From NCBI RefSeq assembly GCF_028618435.1, contig NZ_JAQISW010000005.1, positions 62,001 through 126,000 on the forward strand: a stretch of DNA of 64,000 nt. Reading direction: 5' to 3'. Each line of letters starts with the position of its first letter. The first letter of the stretch is position 1. The notes under the pieces were generated by a model that was not told where the DNA came from, ran no database searches, and was given only the letters and a program-made list of their open reading frames with translations. The translations under genes and the position numbers were made by a program. This document shows positions 9,585 to 18,052 of this stretch, one piece after another. This DNA is from Bartonella sp. MM73XJBT.G. Its GTDB lineage: Bacteria; Pseudomonadota; Alphaproteobacteria; Rhizobiales; Rhizobiaceae.

Positions 9585-11420
9585 TTACCTAGATGTGACA
9601 TAATTCACTTCTATTTCATTAAACATCTGCTGGATACATTTATCCGAATCCAATAGAAAGCGAGAATTCACACCTGGTCGTGGTAGAACAAAGGTAAAAA
9701 AACAAGGACCTTCAACCGGATTCCCTAAAGACCACACATTTTTTCTCACACCTCCATTGAGATCAATAATGTTATAATTTCTATCAATATTCAAACCACC
9801 AGTATGATAGTCTCCATTTACATATTCTGTGAGAACCCCCTTATTAAAGAGGTTTCTGATTAATGGTGAGCACTCAAGATTTATGTCAAATGGATCTATC
9901 CTTGCTTGGATAACAACATCTGCAACCTGAGTTGTTATTTCTTCTGAGAAAGTACTAACAATACGGAAAACAGAATTTTTCTCGTCAATTTCTAAAATAG
10001 GTGAAGGACCAAGATCTATGCGAAGTAAACCACTATCAATTAAAGCGAGTAACTGCCTGTTCCGCACTAAAGGCGGACCGACAGCTATACGATTCATAAT
10101 AGGAACAAAGTCGCTTACAAAACGAGCATGCGATTCTGGTGTCAAACCACCCCATTCAACGCAATAGCGCATGGTATCACGCACATCTCTCAAGACATCG
10201 GCTGCTGCTTTGACACTTCCAGAAACATTCCCTGCGTAAGCATTTTTGAGATCGTCTTCCAAAAATTCATAGATATAGCGTTTGTAATCAACAGCATTTT
10301 TGAATACAACACCTTGTAAGGGATATAATATTTCGTCAATTTTCCTAAAATCTTCATAATCAATGCATGCAGTCTTACCTACAGCATGATAGTATGCCCT
10401 CAACATTTCCTTTTTCAAGACTGGAAGAACATCTTCAAAAAAATCAAATTTCTTTTTTTCCTGTCGCAGAGATTTGAAATAATCTAATGTAAAGAATTCA
10501 GCTGTATAGGCCTCAGAGGTGCCTTTCTCATTTATGGCTCTAGAAGAAAATGGAAGTCCTTGTCTTGAGAAGAGACTGATGACAGGCTCTCTCCCTGATG
10601 GTATATATTCCAAGCGGCCTCTGTTCTCTTTATATCGGCCTCCTCTTCCAACAGTTAGCTCAGCGATAACATCATGCGCCGTTAGTCCCATACCCTGCAC
10701 CAGCACTCGAGCATCAGGGCTAACACTTTCTATCATGGATAAAGGATAGGGAGATCTTATAAATCCTAAGTTGGGATTTATATGCTTATTTGAAGAAACA
10801 AAATCTGTTTTTTGTTGCTCATTTTCTGTAAGTATATTAGTACCATGCCCCGTAGTCATAAATATAAAGTCAAAGGACTGCTTGTAATCCCCATCTACCA
10901 CAACAATAAATTCACGCTCTGATAATGGCTTAATATCAATCACATGAGATCTGATAATGGACACATCTACATTACGCGGTCTATTTGCTGTCAATAGATC
11001 TACGACAAATTGTAAATAATTCCCTAATTCAGCACGTGATAGATAGTCATTATCGTCTATAGGTGCTCCAACATATGAGTCTTCAGCCATATGATAGAAG
11101 TTAGAACCTATTTTACGGATACCTGTATCTTTAGCCCATTGAGCAAATGATGGTCCGTTGGTATATGGGCCAGAAACTTCACAAGTTTTATCTAAGAACA
11201 TAGTCATTTGCGATGCAACTGTATTGACTAATAGATAATCTGCTTGTCTTGGCGAATGAGATCCACAACCATGTTCATTGGGATCAAATATTGTCAGGTT
11301 TATATGCACACTACTTATATAACGACGAGCATAGGCATTTATCCTCTCATAAAAACTAATGCCACGAGCCCCAAAACCGATAATAGCACAATTAATGGTT
11401 TTTTTTCTGTTTATAGCCAT
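9585..11420 (-). CDS. FAD/NAD(P)-binding flavoprotein (PF13454-like)
   Basis: A 611-residue protein with an N-terminal Rossmann dinucleotide site, CAIIGFGARGISFYERI (G-x-G-x-x-G, residues 11-27), then FDPNEHGCGSHSP and the second nucleotide-binding block DARVLVQGMGLTAHDVIAEL around residue 235. FMTTGHGTN matches the conserved ATG-type turn of FAD enzymes. The family (FAD-NAD(P)-binding, related to HcnB-like and ornithine-monooxygenase-like oxidoreductases) is mostly uncharacterised. The start is secured by AGGAAAG five bases before ATG 11420. It overlaps the MFS gene by 29 bases and is the last gene of a three-gene operon with nitronate monooxygenase, suggesting a joint oxidation pathway; the substrate cannot be told. 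Confidence 0.8.
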   Translation of the reverse strand: MAINRKKTINCAIIGFGARGISFYERINAYARRYISSVHINLTIFDPNEHGCGSHSPRQADYLLVNTVASQMTMFLDKTCEVSGPYTNGPSFAQWAKDTGIRKIGSNFYHMAEDSYVGAPIDDNDYLSRAELGNYLQFVVDLLTANRPRNVDVSIIRSHVIDIKPLSEREFIVVVDGDYKQSFDFIFMTTGHGTNILTENEQQKTDFVSSNKHINPNLGFIRSPYPLSMIESVSPDARVLVQGMGLTAHDVIAELTVGRGGRYKENRGRLEYIPSGREPVISLFSRQGLPFSSRAINEKGTSEAYTAEFFTLDYFKSLRQEKKKFDFFEDVLPVLKKEMLRAYYHAVGKTACIDYEDFRKIDEILYPLQGVVFKNAVDYKRYIYEFLEDDLKNAYAGNVSGSVKAAADVLRDVRDTMRYCVEWGGLTPESHARFVSDFVPIMNRIAVGPPLVRNRQLLALIDSGLLRIDLGPSPILEIDEKNSVFRIVSTFSEEITTQVADVVIQARIDPFDINLECSPLIRNLFNKGVLTEYVNGDYHTGGLNIDRNYNIIDLNGGVRKNVWSLGNPVEGPCFFTFVLPRPGVNSRFLLDSDKCIQQMFNEIEVNYVTSR

Positions 11421-12555
11421 AGTATCTTTCCTGTATAAACCCCACGCATAGAATAAAAAGAAGAAATGACGAAATAGAGAATATTAGGATATGATTCTCT
11501 ATTATATAGAAAAGCCAAGTAAACATATACGCAGCTATTGCTTGTGATAAGGCGAATGCTGACACTGCTCTGCTCCAGATAATCTGCTGAATTTGTGGAT
11601 CAGATGAAGACAATTCTCCTATTAAACCAAGATATAAAGGCACAATGCCAGGGGTAGCGGCACCCATAATAAGAGCTGGTAGTAACAACGCGATCTTCAA
11701 ATCAGGGAACAATAGCAATAGAAACGAGGCAAATAATTGCACAAAATTCATCAAAAAGATCACCGAGCGATACGATGTTTTCTTGGCTGCTATGCTCAAT
11801 ATTATGGCCCCTAAAAAGGCACCAAAGGCATAAACTAGCCAAATGATAGAAGCAAAATAGGTTGATGATATTGTGCGAAGCAAAACAAAATTCACAAGAA
11901 ACAATATATATGGCATAAACGCTGCAGCGTTTATGCTATATGTTAGATATATGAAATAATCTATTCGCTTAGACTTATACGACTTTTTAATATGCTCAAA
12001 ATTTGTGTTGGGTATAAACTGATAAGTTATTATAAAAAATATAAGAGTGATTAAAAAAAGTGCCCCCCAATAATAATATATTTTAATACTTGCTATCATA
12101 GATGTAAACAAAGCAGACAATAGCAGGCCTAACCCCACTCCTGAGAACATTATGCCACCAGAGCGAGCACGATCCTTTGGATCTATAGCCGATAACAAAG
12201 TTGGAGCAGCCACCGCTGTTAAGACCCCTCCCGACAAGCCTACAATAAAACGCCATATCATGAACCATAAGCTTCCATATGGATAACAACAGCATAAAAA
12301 AGACAGCCCACTCATGAAGAATGCTAATCTCAATGCATATCTTGGAGAAGTGAGGCATAAAATATAAGGGGATGAAAAAGCACCGATGAAGTAACCTAAA
12401 AAGTTTGCAGAACCTACCCCAAAAATATGATTTTCATCAAACCAACCTTGGCTTATAAGATAAGGTGTTGCAGGCGCATAAGCAAAGCGTGATAAACCTA
12501 TGCCAACCAAGGATGCCGCAAATCCACTCAATACGTACTTGACCGTTTTATTCAT
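11392..12555 (-). CDS. MFS transporter, YbfB/YjiJ family
   Basis: An inner-membrane protein of 387 residues with about twelve hydrophobic segments. It starts MNKTVKYVLSGFAASLVGIGLSRFAYAP, whose G-x-x-R-F-A-Y-x-P block is the hallmark of the YbfB/YjiJ branch of the major facilitator superfamily; WRFIVGLSGGVLTAVAAP is the equivalent of the conserved TM4-5 region. The start at 12555 was chosen because it begins the conserved block; the longer frame to 12681 would lie inside the upstream gene. It sits 29 bases after the nitronate monooxygenase stop and overlaps the flavoprotein start. It probably moves the substrate or product of these two enzymes. Direction of transport is unknown. Confidence 0.82.
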   Translation of the reverse strand: MNKTVKYVLSGFAASLVGIGLSRFAYAPATPYLISQGWFDENHIFGVGSANFLGYFIGAFSSPYILCLTSPRYALRLAFFMSGLSFLCCCYPYGSLWFMIWRFIVGLSGGVLTAVAAPTLLSAIDPKDRARSGGIMFSGVGLGLLLSALFTSMIASIKIYYYWGALFLITLIFFIITYQFIPNTNFEHIKKSYKSKRIDYFIYLTYSINAAAFMPYILFLVNFVLLRTISSTYFASIIWLVYAFGAFLGAIILSIAAKKTSYRSVIFLMNFVQLFASFLLLLFPDLKIALLLPALIMGAATPGIVPLYLGLIGELSSSDPQIQQIIWSRAVSAFALSQAIAAYMFTWLFYIIENHILIFSISSFLLFILCVGFIQERYYGYKQKKNH

Positions 12556-12584
12556 TGTCACATCAGCTTCAGATTCACTTTTTC

Positions 12585-13661
12585 TTAGCCCTGTATAGAG
12601 TGAGCATACTCGTTTTCTAACTCTGCGATAATTTGTGCTGCCGGAATAAAACGCGCCAAGAAAGCACTTTGCCCCGCCCAAAAAGGACCTATATCAAGAT
12701 CTCCTTGTAAGAGCATACTTTTTTGCAGCTGCTTGAAGGCATCATAACCGTAAGGATACTCCGGAATGTCCTTATCAGTAATACTCATCGCCCATTGGAC
12801 AAACGACGTCATTATTGACCGCGCAGGACGCCCAGAAATGGCTCGCGTCAAAACGGTTGGTATGGATTTATCAGACTTCAAAAGATTTTTATGACAATGA
12901 CTCGCACCGCTTTCGCTACAACCTATAAAAACACTCCCTAATTGCACTCCCTGAGCACCCATGAGCATAACGCTCGCTATATCAGCCCCAGTCATTATAC
13001 CGCCCGCAGCAATTATAGGAAGTGGCAAATGCTGGGCCAAAAGCCGAGTCAAGACGTGCGTTGATAACTTCTCATCGAATTGTGAAAGATCAAATTGTCC
13101 TCGGTGTCCTCCTGCTTCAAAGCCTTGAGCAATTATTGCATCCAACCCCTTGACTGCAATTTCTTTCCCCTCCTCAAGACAAGTTGCAGTCGCCATAAGT
13201 TTAGCACCGGTCTGTCGAAAGATGTCAATGATATCATCATCAGGAACACCAAAATGAAAGCTAATAATCTCAGGGGATTGTGCAGCTACAGCGATAGCTA
13301 AAGCCTTATTATTTTTAATAGAGGCGTATATATTCTTAAGAGGATTATTTAGAATCGTTTCCCCACCTAAAAAATGATCGTTTAGCTTAGTTCGCCAATG
13401 AGAATCTTTTGCTGTATCCACACGCAAAAAAGGATCATGACAGAAAAAATTAATATTAAACGGCCGATCAGTTAGTGCTTTCGTTTTTTGAATTAACAAA
13501 ACTGCTTCATCCGGCCCCAATCCGCCAATAGCTATCGAACCAACCGCACCAGAATTAGATACGGCAGCCGCCATCTCAGGCGTCGATACACCAGCCATAG
13601 GCGCTTGTATTATTAAAGAACGTATATCTTTAGGTAATGTAGCTAACACAGTAGCCCTCAA
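12585..13661 (-). CDS. nitronate monooxygenase (NMO / 2-nitropropane dioxygenase family)
   Basis: A 358-residue FMN-dependent TIM-barrel enzyme. It has the N-terminal block IIQAPMAGVSTPEMAAAVS, the GFEAGGHRG motif (the histidine is the usual active-site residue) and the phosphate-binding end IIAAGGIMTGADIASVMLMGAQGVQLG. Family members oxidise alkyl nitronates such as propionate-3-nitronate to aldehydes and nitrite, or act in unknown oxidations. As first gene of the three-gene minus-strand operon it sets the theme: an oxidative step followed by a transporter and a second flavoprotein. The length is normal for class I-like NMOs and no damage is seen, in contrast to the decayed genes on both sides. 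Confidence 0.88.
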   Translation of the reverse strand: MRATVLATLPKDIRSLIIQAPMAGVSTPEMAAAVSNSGAVGSIAIGGLGPDEAVLLIQKTKALTDRPFNINFFCHDPFLRVDTAKDSHWRTKLNDHFLGGETILNNPLKNIYASIKNNKALAIAVAAQSPEIISFHFGVPDDDIIDIFRQTGAKLMATATCLEEGKEIAVKGLDAIIAQGFEAGGHRGQFDLSQFDEKLSTHVLTRLLAQHLPLPIIAAGGIMTGADIASVMLMGAQGVQLGSVFIGCSESGASHCHKNLLKSDKSIPTVLTRAISGRPARSIMTSFVQWAMSITDKDIPEYPYGYDAFKQLQKSMLLQGDLDIGPFWAGQSAFLARFIPAAQIIAELENEYAHSIQG

Positions 13662-13971
13662 AATTGATGGTTTGGAAATTTATCACCTATAATGCTTTTG
13701 AAACTATAGATGGGAAGTACGAATAACGACACCGCTTACTCTTGCTCCACTTAGAATTAAGTTAGTAGCAAGAAAATTAAAGCCTCGTTCATTTTCATAT
13801 CCAGCGGCGATATATATAAAAAAATGTACGATTGCAACAATCCATTATCCTGATAAATTGTGATATATACAGTTTTTCTATAACCTTAAATCTAGTTCAT
13901 TAGGCTTGTCGTTATATATCTTATTCGTTCAGTACAGTAGGTGGGAAAACTATGAGCTGTTTTTTTGATGA

Positions 13972-14223
13972 AAGTATTATAATTTCAGTAAAAACAAAGA
14001 GAGACAAGAAATCAAAGAGATACTTGAAACTTTAGACAAGTCAGAAAAGAAAAAACAAACTCATAAAGCGCTCAAAAAAGGAAATCTTGAAACATCCCGT
14101 ACTCCTTTGTTTGAAACTCTCTCTAATGACAATATCCATGATGATAGCTCTCGTTTTATTATCAATGATGTCACGGTCGAAAAGCTTATGAAATTGTTAA
14201 AAGAAGACCCCATGATCTCTTAA
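13972..14223 (+). pseudogene. unidentified small ORF remnant ahead of helicase pseudogene
   Basis: After TGA 13969-13971 a frame of 83 codons reads EIKEILETLDKSEKKKQ, FETLSNDNIHDDSSRF and VEKLMKLLKEDPMIS before TAA 14221-14223. It has no start of its own. An ATG near 13951 with AGGTGGG upstream starts MSCFFDESI in another frame, so one indel probably split a gene of about 90 residues. The stop overlaps the ATG at 14223 of the next pseudogene, as in a coupled operon. The family is not recognised; the content is charged and helical. Confidence 0.4.
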
Positions 14224-15858
14224 TGATTCGTAATGAGTTATCTAGTCTTTTATCCAATTTGCAATGGGCTAAGGAGCATGATGAAGATGGACGTGATATC
14301 GGTATTGATCTCGTTGCTACAATCCGTGATGAAGGAGGTTACGCGGCTATTCAATGTAAATGCTATGATGCTTCTCACATCATTAAAAAGAAGATATTGA
14401 TAGCTTTATCGCTGCCTCTGGTAAGAAAATATTCACCCGTCGTATTTTGGTTGATAGTACCGAAAGCAATTGGAGTGATAATGCTCACAACACTTGTGAT
14501 GGTCAAGAGGTTCGTATTCAACAGATTAATCTGTTTGATTTTGATTTAGAAAACAGTCAAATTGATTGGGGCGCTTATAAAGAACAAGGGCAAGCCGTCC
14601 TTAAAGAACAACCGAAAAAAAAGCTTTTAGATCATCAGATAGAAGCCATCAAGAAGTCTGTGAAGGCTTAAAAGAAGCAGACCGTGGCAAGCTGATTATG
14701 GCATGTGGAACGGGTAAAAAAATCACCAGTCTTAAGAGTGCAGAAACCATAGCAGGAAAAGGCAAGCGTGTTTTGTTTTTAGTCCCTTCTCTTGCTTTAG
14801 TCTCACAAACAATCCGTGAATGGACAGCCGATGCACAATTCCCCTTGCGTTCCTTTGCCGTGTGTTCTGATACAAAAGTTGGCAAGCGTCGTAAAAACCA
14901 AGATGATATTGTTGGCTTGGAAACATCAGATCTTGTGCTCCCTGCTACAACGGATGCCAAAGCACTTGCCAAAGAAGCTTGTGAAAACTTCACAGATGCA
15001 ATGACAGTCATCTTTTCAACTTACCATTCCATTCAAGTGATTTCGGATGCACAAAAAGACTATGGTTTATCCGAATTTGATATGATTATTTGTGATGAAG
15101 CCCATAGAACCACTGGAGCTTCATTGGGAAGTGAAGACAATGAATCTGAATTTATCAAGGTTCATGATAACAGCATCATTCGCGGTAAAAAACGTCTGTA
15201 CATGACAGCAACGCCTCGTATCTTTAGTGAGACTGCCAAAAGACGGGCTGATGAGATCAATGCTGTTTTGGCATCTATGGATTATGAAGCGCTTTTTGGA
15301 AAACAGCTCCACCATTATACCTTCGCAGAAGCTGTCGATAATGAGCTTTTAACCCCTTACAAGATTGTGGTCTTAGGCATTGATGAAACCTATATCACAC
15401 CAGCCATACAGAAGATTCTTGCCAATGAAAACCGTGAAATTGATTTAGATGATGCGGCAAAAATTATTGGCTGTTATAGAGCTTTGACTAAAATAGATAA
15501 GGAAGCAGCTGTTGATGATGATGATGATACAGAGCCCATGCGTAAAGCTTTAGCTTTTTGCAAAGATATCAACACCTCTCAATATGTTACAAAGCTCTTC
15601 AATAAAATTATCAAATCTCATATCAATGATTTTCTTCAAACGGTTCCCTTTTTGAACTGTGAAGTAATACATATTGACGGAAAACAAAGTGTCAAAAAAC
15701 GCAATGAAGAATTGGATTGGCTTAAACAAGATGCGGGTCACAATGCTTGTCGGATCTTAAGCAATGTAAGGTGTCTTTCAGAAGGGATTGATGTCCCTGC
15801 TCTTGATGCGATCATGTTTTTACACCCGTGCAATAGCCAAGTGGATGTGATACAGGCC
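14223..15858 (+). pseudogene. DEAD/DEAH-box helicase with restriction-endonuclease-like N-terminus, fragmented
   Basis: Three frames in succession make one protein. 14223-14390 gives GRDIGIDLVATIRDEGGYAA then IQCKCYD, the D...QxK pattern of a restriction-endonuclease-like (Mrr-type) nuclease domain. A shift leads to DIDSFIAASGKKIFTRR...LLDHQIEAI. A second shift at about 14660 leads to the helicase: motif I MACGTGKKITSL, motif II IICDEAHRTTG, motif III MTATPR and motif V-like RILSNVRCLSEGIDVPALDAI. The gene is cut at VDVIQAG (normally QA-x-GR, motif VI) where foreign sequence begins. Large helicases of this layout belong to phage or plasmid defence and restriction systems. Two frameshifts and loss of motif VI mean it is inactive. 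Confidence 0.8.
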
Positions 15859-16130
15859 GGTGGGGCGTTTGACGCTTGTGCCAATAGCAGCTTTGATCAG
15901 GTTCTTTTCTGCTTCACGCGTGATACGATCGACAAAAGCAGCCGTTTTTGGCAAAGATTGACCAACTCCAGCCATCTCTGTGAATTGGCTGGTTTAGTAA
16001 ATTTAGTGGGTTTGCCTTTTAACCAATTCTTTTTTCTTTAGCAGCAAGTTTGGTTAGTTCTTTCTTCGCTTCAAGCTTGGTCAGATCTCCCTGAGCGGCA
16101 AGTTCTGCTAAATTTTTCTTAGAAGCGAAT
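15859..16130 (-). pseudogene. inverted phage structural-gene debris
   Basis: Reading the minus strand from the point where the helicase stops making sense gives two protein-like pieces. One begins at ATG 15975 (MAGVGQSLPKTAAFVDRI, then EKNLIKAAIGTSVKRPTG) and is cut at the helicase junction. The other is a lysine/alanine-rich C-terminus, NLAELAAQGDLTKLEAKK...KLAAKEKRIG, ending at TAA 16020-16022. The order fits two adjacent phage genes in the opposite orientation to the helicase. I suspect head-tail genes but cannot name them. This shows that the helicase was truncated by a rearrangement, not only by point mutation. Confidence 0.45.
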
Positions 16131-16132
16131 TA

Positions 16133-16262
16133 AGAGATCGCAAATAATACCACTACTAGGAATATCTGCTGTATATCCCTTATAAACGTTACGTATTTCC
16201 TCCCCCCATATCATCTCCTCCGTAATTTTTTCCAAAAACGCTTGTAAAAAAGGATAGGTTGT
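16133..16262 (-). pseudogene. second SUKH (SMI1/KNR4) immunity-protein fragment
   Basis: In the minus-strand frames just after the larger SUKH remnant one reads VFGKNYGGDDMGGGNT and, after a shift, NVYKGYTADIPSSGIICDLLIR. These line up with KKxGG-x-EIGGDEIFSIYGDCGEGIPAGDIV of the neighbouring copy, the core of the SMI1/KNR4 fold. Only about 45 codons remain, and both ends are missing. It is therefore a short relic of a second, diverged SUKH gene arranged in tandem with the first. Confidence 0.5.
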
Positions 16263-16745
16263 GGAGTGGGAAGGATCTCAGGCTTTTCAATTGGTTGATC
16301 ACCTTCAGGTATCTCAGCTCCCACGCTTTCTTTAATTCTTTTACAAAGGAATTCATAAAAATTGCTCGCGTAATATTCACAATCTTCAGATGGAAGCATG
16401 ACATAGAGTGGACATTCACCATCCCGAAACTGCGTATAATCAAAATAAAATGTCTCACCAAAATCTGTTCTGCTCACGAAAAGCTGTTCTGGTGTCACAA
16501 AACCTTTTTTTCTATTGAGTAAGTTTCGCTAAACAATATCACCAGCAGGAATACCTTCCCCACAATCTCCATAAATGCTAAAAATTTCATCACCACCAAT
16601 TTCTCTCCTCCATATTTTTTTTAAAAAACTTTGTAAGACGATGTGAATTTCAAACCCAAAGCTTTCTCCGCCTTTTCAATCTGTAAATCATCTGTTTCAT
16701 TCTCTTCATCATCTTAACTACCAAAAGTGATAATATCATCATCAT
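16211..16745 (-). pseudogene. SMI1/KNR4 (SUKH) family immunity protein, broken
   Basis: The longest open piece (16211-16498) reads TPEQLFVSRTDFGETFYFDYTQ and ASNFYEFLCKRIKE, the back half of an SMI1/KNR4 domain. Upstream, in the same strand, the front half is still legible: LQIEKAEKALGLKFTSSYK, then after a frameshift in an A/T homopolymer GGDEIFSIYGDCGEGIPAGDIV, then a TAG (16528-16530) before RNLLNRKKGF. A further TAA interrupts the acidic N-terminus. At least one frameshift and two stops kill it. SUKH proteins neutralise polymorphic or contact-dependent toxins, but no toxin gene is visible nearby. The C-terminal 25 residues come from fusion with the second fragment. Confidence 0.65.
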
Positions 16746-16748
16746 AAA

Positions 16749-17135
16749 GCAACGATACAATGCGCTCGTTATGCTTTCGGGTTTTCTGGCATTTATGAAG
16801 AAGATGAAGCGACTCGTATTAATGAAGCAAACCGTAATACACAAGTAAATTTGGTTTCTCATGCCATGCTTGAACAAATCAAACAGTTAATTAAAGAAAC
16901 TGAAACAAATGAAGATAATCTTCTCTCTTACGCAAAGGTAGAAAATCTAACAGATCTATCTTATGAAAAAGCACAAGAGGTTTTAGAGCTGTTGGAAAAA
17001 AAGCAAAATATTCAAAAAGAAAGAGCTCTACAATCTCTCCCACAACAAGAGCAAACAGACACACCTACACAAGATGCAGAATATATTCATATCCAAGATA
17101 TTGAATATGCTCCAACTCAACAAACGGCGGTGTGA
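16749..17135 (+). pseudogene. RecT-like phage recombinase, C-terminal fragment
   Basis: The frame opens after a stop near 16721 without a start codon and soon reads CARYAFGFSGIYEEDEATRI, resembling the conserved ARxAF-SGIYDEDEA segment near the C-terminus of RecT/Bet-type single-strand annealing proteins, followed by a helical, glutamate-rich tail to TGA 17133-17135. The N-terminal annealing core is missing. The next gene, overlapping by nothing but two bases downstream, encodes a YqaJ exonuclease, the standard partner of RecT. The frame directly before the match abuts the oppositely oriented SUKH remnant, so a deletion or inversion joined the two. The ATG at 16851 in the same frame would give only a tail peptide. 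Confidence 0.6.
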
Positions 17136-17136
17136 A

Positions 17137-17718
17137 ATGGAACAAAGAACAGCAGAATGGTTTCAAGCACGGTTAGGGAAAGTCACCGCTTCAAATATTT
17201 ACAACGTTATTAGTAAAACAGCAAAGGGAACCCCTACAAGCAAATATGAAGACTACAAAATCAAACTCATTACAGAACGTCTAACGGGTCAAACAAGCCC
17301 CTATTATGAAACAGAAGATATGAGATGGGGCATTGAAAATGAAGAAGATGCCTTGAGAGAATATGCATTCATTTATGATACACAAATCACTCAATGCGGC
17401 TTCATACAACACCCTACAATTCAAATGGCGGGGGCTAGCCCTGATAGTCTGATTGATGAAGATGGGTTAATCGAAATCAAATGCCCTAGATCTACTAATC
17501 ATATGCGTTTCATTATCGATAATGAGATCAAACCGGAATATCTTGCACAAATGCAATTCCAAATGGCTTGTACGAGGCGCAAATGGTGTGATTTTATCAG
17601 TTATGACCCACGTTTTACGAGAGATGCATCTCATTTACGTATGAAAATCAAACGTATCCACCGTAATGACAAACAAATAGAACAAGAGATCCAAAGAATC
17701 TCAACAAAAGCCGCCTAA
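17137..17718 (+). CDS. YqaJ-like viral recombinase / phage exonuclease
   Basis: A 193-residue nuclease of the lambda-exonuclease (PD-(D/E)xK) fold that resects double-stranded ends for a RecT partner. Visible motifs are QRTAEWFQARLGKVTAS at the N-terminus, RWGIENEEDALREY (motif with the conserved glutamate), AGASPDSLIDEDGLIEIKCP (the D...ExK catalytic set) and AQMQFQMACTRRKWCDF. The start ATG 17137 directly follows the RecT fragment; the longer frame from 17074 would overlap it. Length and all catalytic residues are normal, so this gene is intact although its RecT partner is not. It belongs to the early/recombination module of a lambda-like prophage relic. Confidence 0.85.
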   Translation: MEQRTAEWFQARLGKVTASNIYNVISKTAKGTPTSKYEDYKIKLITERLTGQTSPYYETEDMRWGIENEEDALREYAFIYDTQITQCGFIQHPTIQMAGASPDSLIDEDGLIEIKCPRSTNHMRFIIDNEIKPEYLAQMQFQMACTRRKWCDFISYDPRFTRDASHLRMKIKRIHRNDKQIEQEIQRISTKAA

Positions 17719-17726
17719 TCGCTTAT

Positions 17727-17759
17727 GGGGGTGCTTTTCTTATGCCTCCTAGCACCCCC
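17727..17759 (+). terminator. GC-rich hairpin after the YqaJ gene
   Basis: GGGGGTGC at 17727-17734 pairs perfectly with GCACCCCC at 17752-17759 around a 17-base loop, starting nine bases after the stop of the exonuclease gene. There is no T-run behind it, so it would be a weak intrinsic terminator, or an mRNA 3'-end stabiliser. The GC-rich stem is striking in this AT-rich region. Confidence 0.5.
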
Positions 17760-17836
17760 ACCCTTGCCTAACAATTTTCAATCAATTCGTTATTCACGAC
17801 ACGGGTGAATTGCATCTTAAATGTAAGGAGAAATAT

Positions 17837-18043
17837 ATGGCGCCTCGTCCAGCTACCATAACACAACCAGCCATTGCACGCGCTTTAAGAGAAGCTAAAA
17901 AGCAAGGGTGCGAACTCATAGAAATCAAACCTACTGGGGAATTACTTATCTATCTTAAATCCGATATCCCATTGCCAAATGCAACTAATCATTCTGACAA
18001 ATCATGGAATTTGTCACCTGATGATTATGATATCGTCTTATAG
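17837..18043 (+). CDS. small prophage protein upstream of integrase
   Basis: A 68-residue protein starting at ATG 17837, chosen because AAGGAGA lies at the correct distance; the longer frame starts before this site. It reads MAPRPATITQPAIARALREAKKQG then LIEIKPTGELLIYL. Small proteins of this shape (an N-terminal TQ-x-x-IARAIRAA helix and a short beta hairpin) commonly precede integrases in alphaproteobacterial prophages, but their function is not known; a directionality or DNA-binding role is only a guess. It ends nine bases before the integrase start, so the two were probably co-transcribed. The gene itself is intact. Confidence 0.7.
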   Translation: MAPRPATITQPAIARALREAKKQGCELIEIKPTGELLIYLKSDIPLPNATNHSDKSWNLSPDDYDIVL

Positions 18044-18052
18044 GCGGTCACC

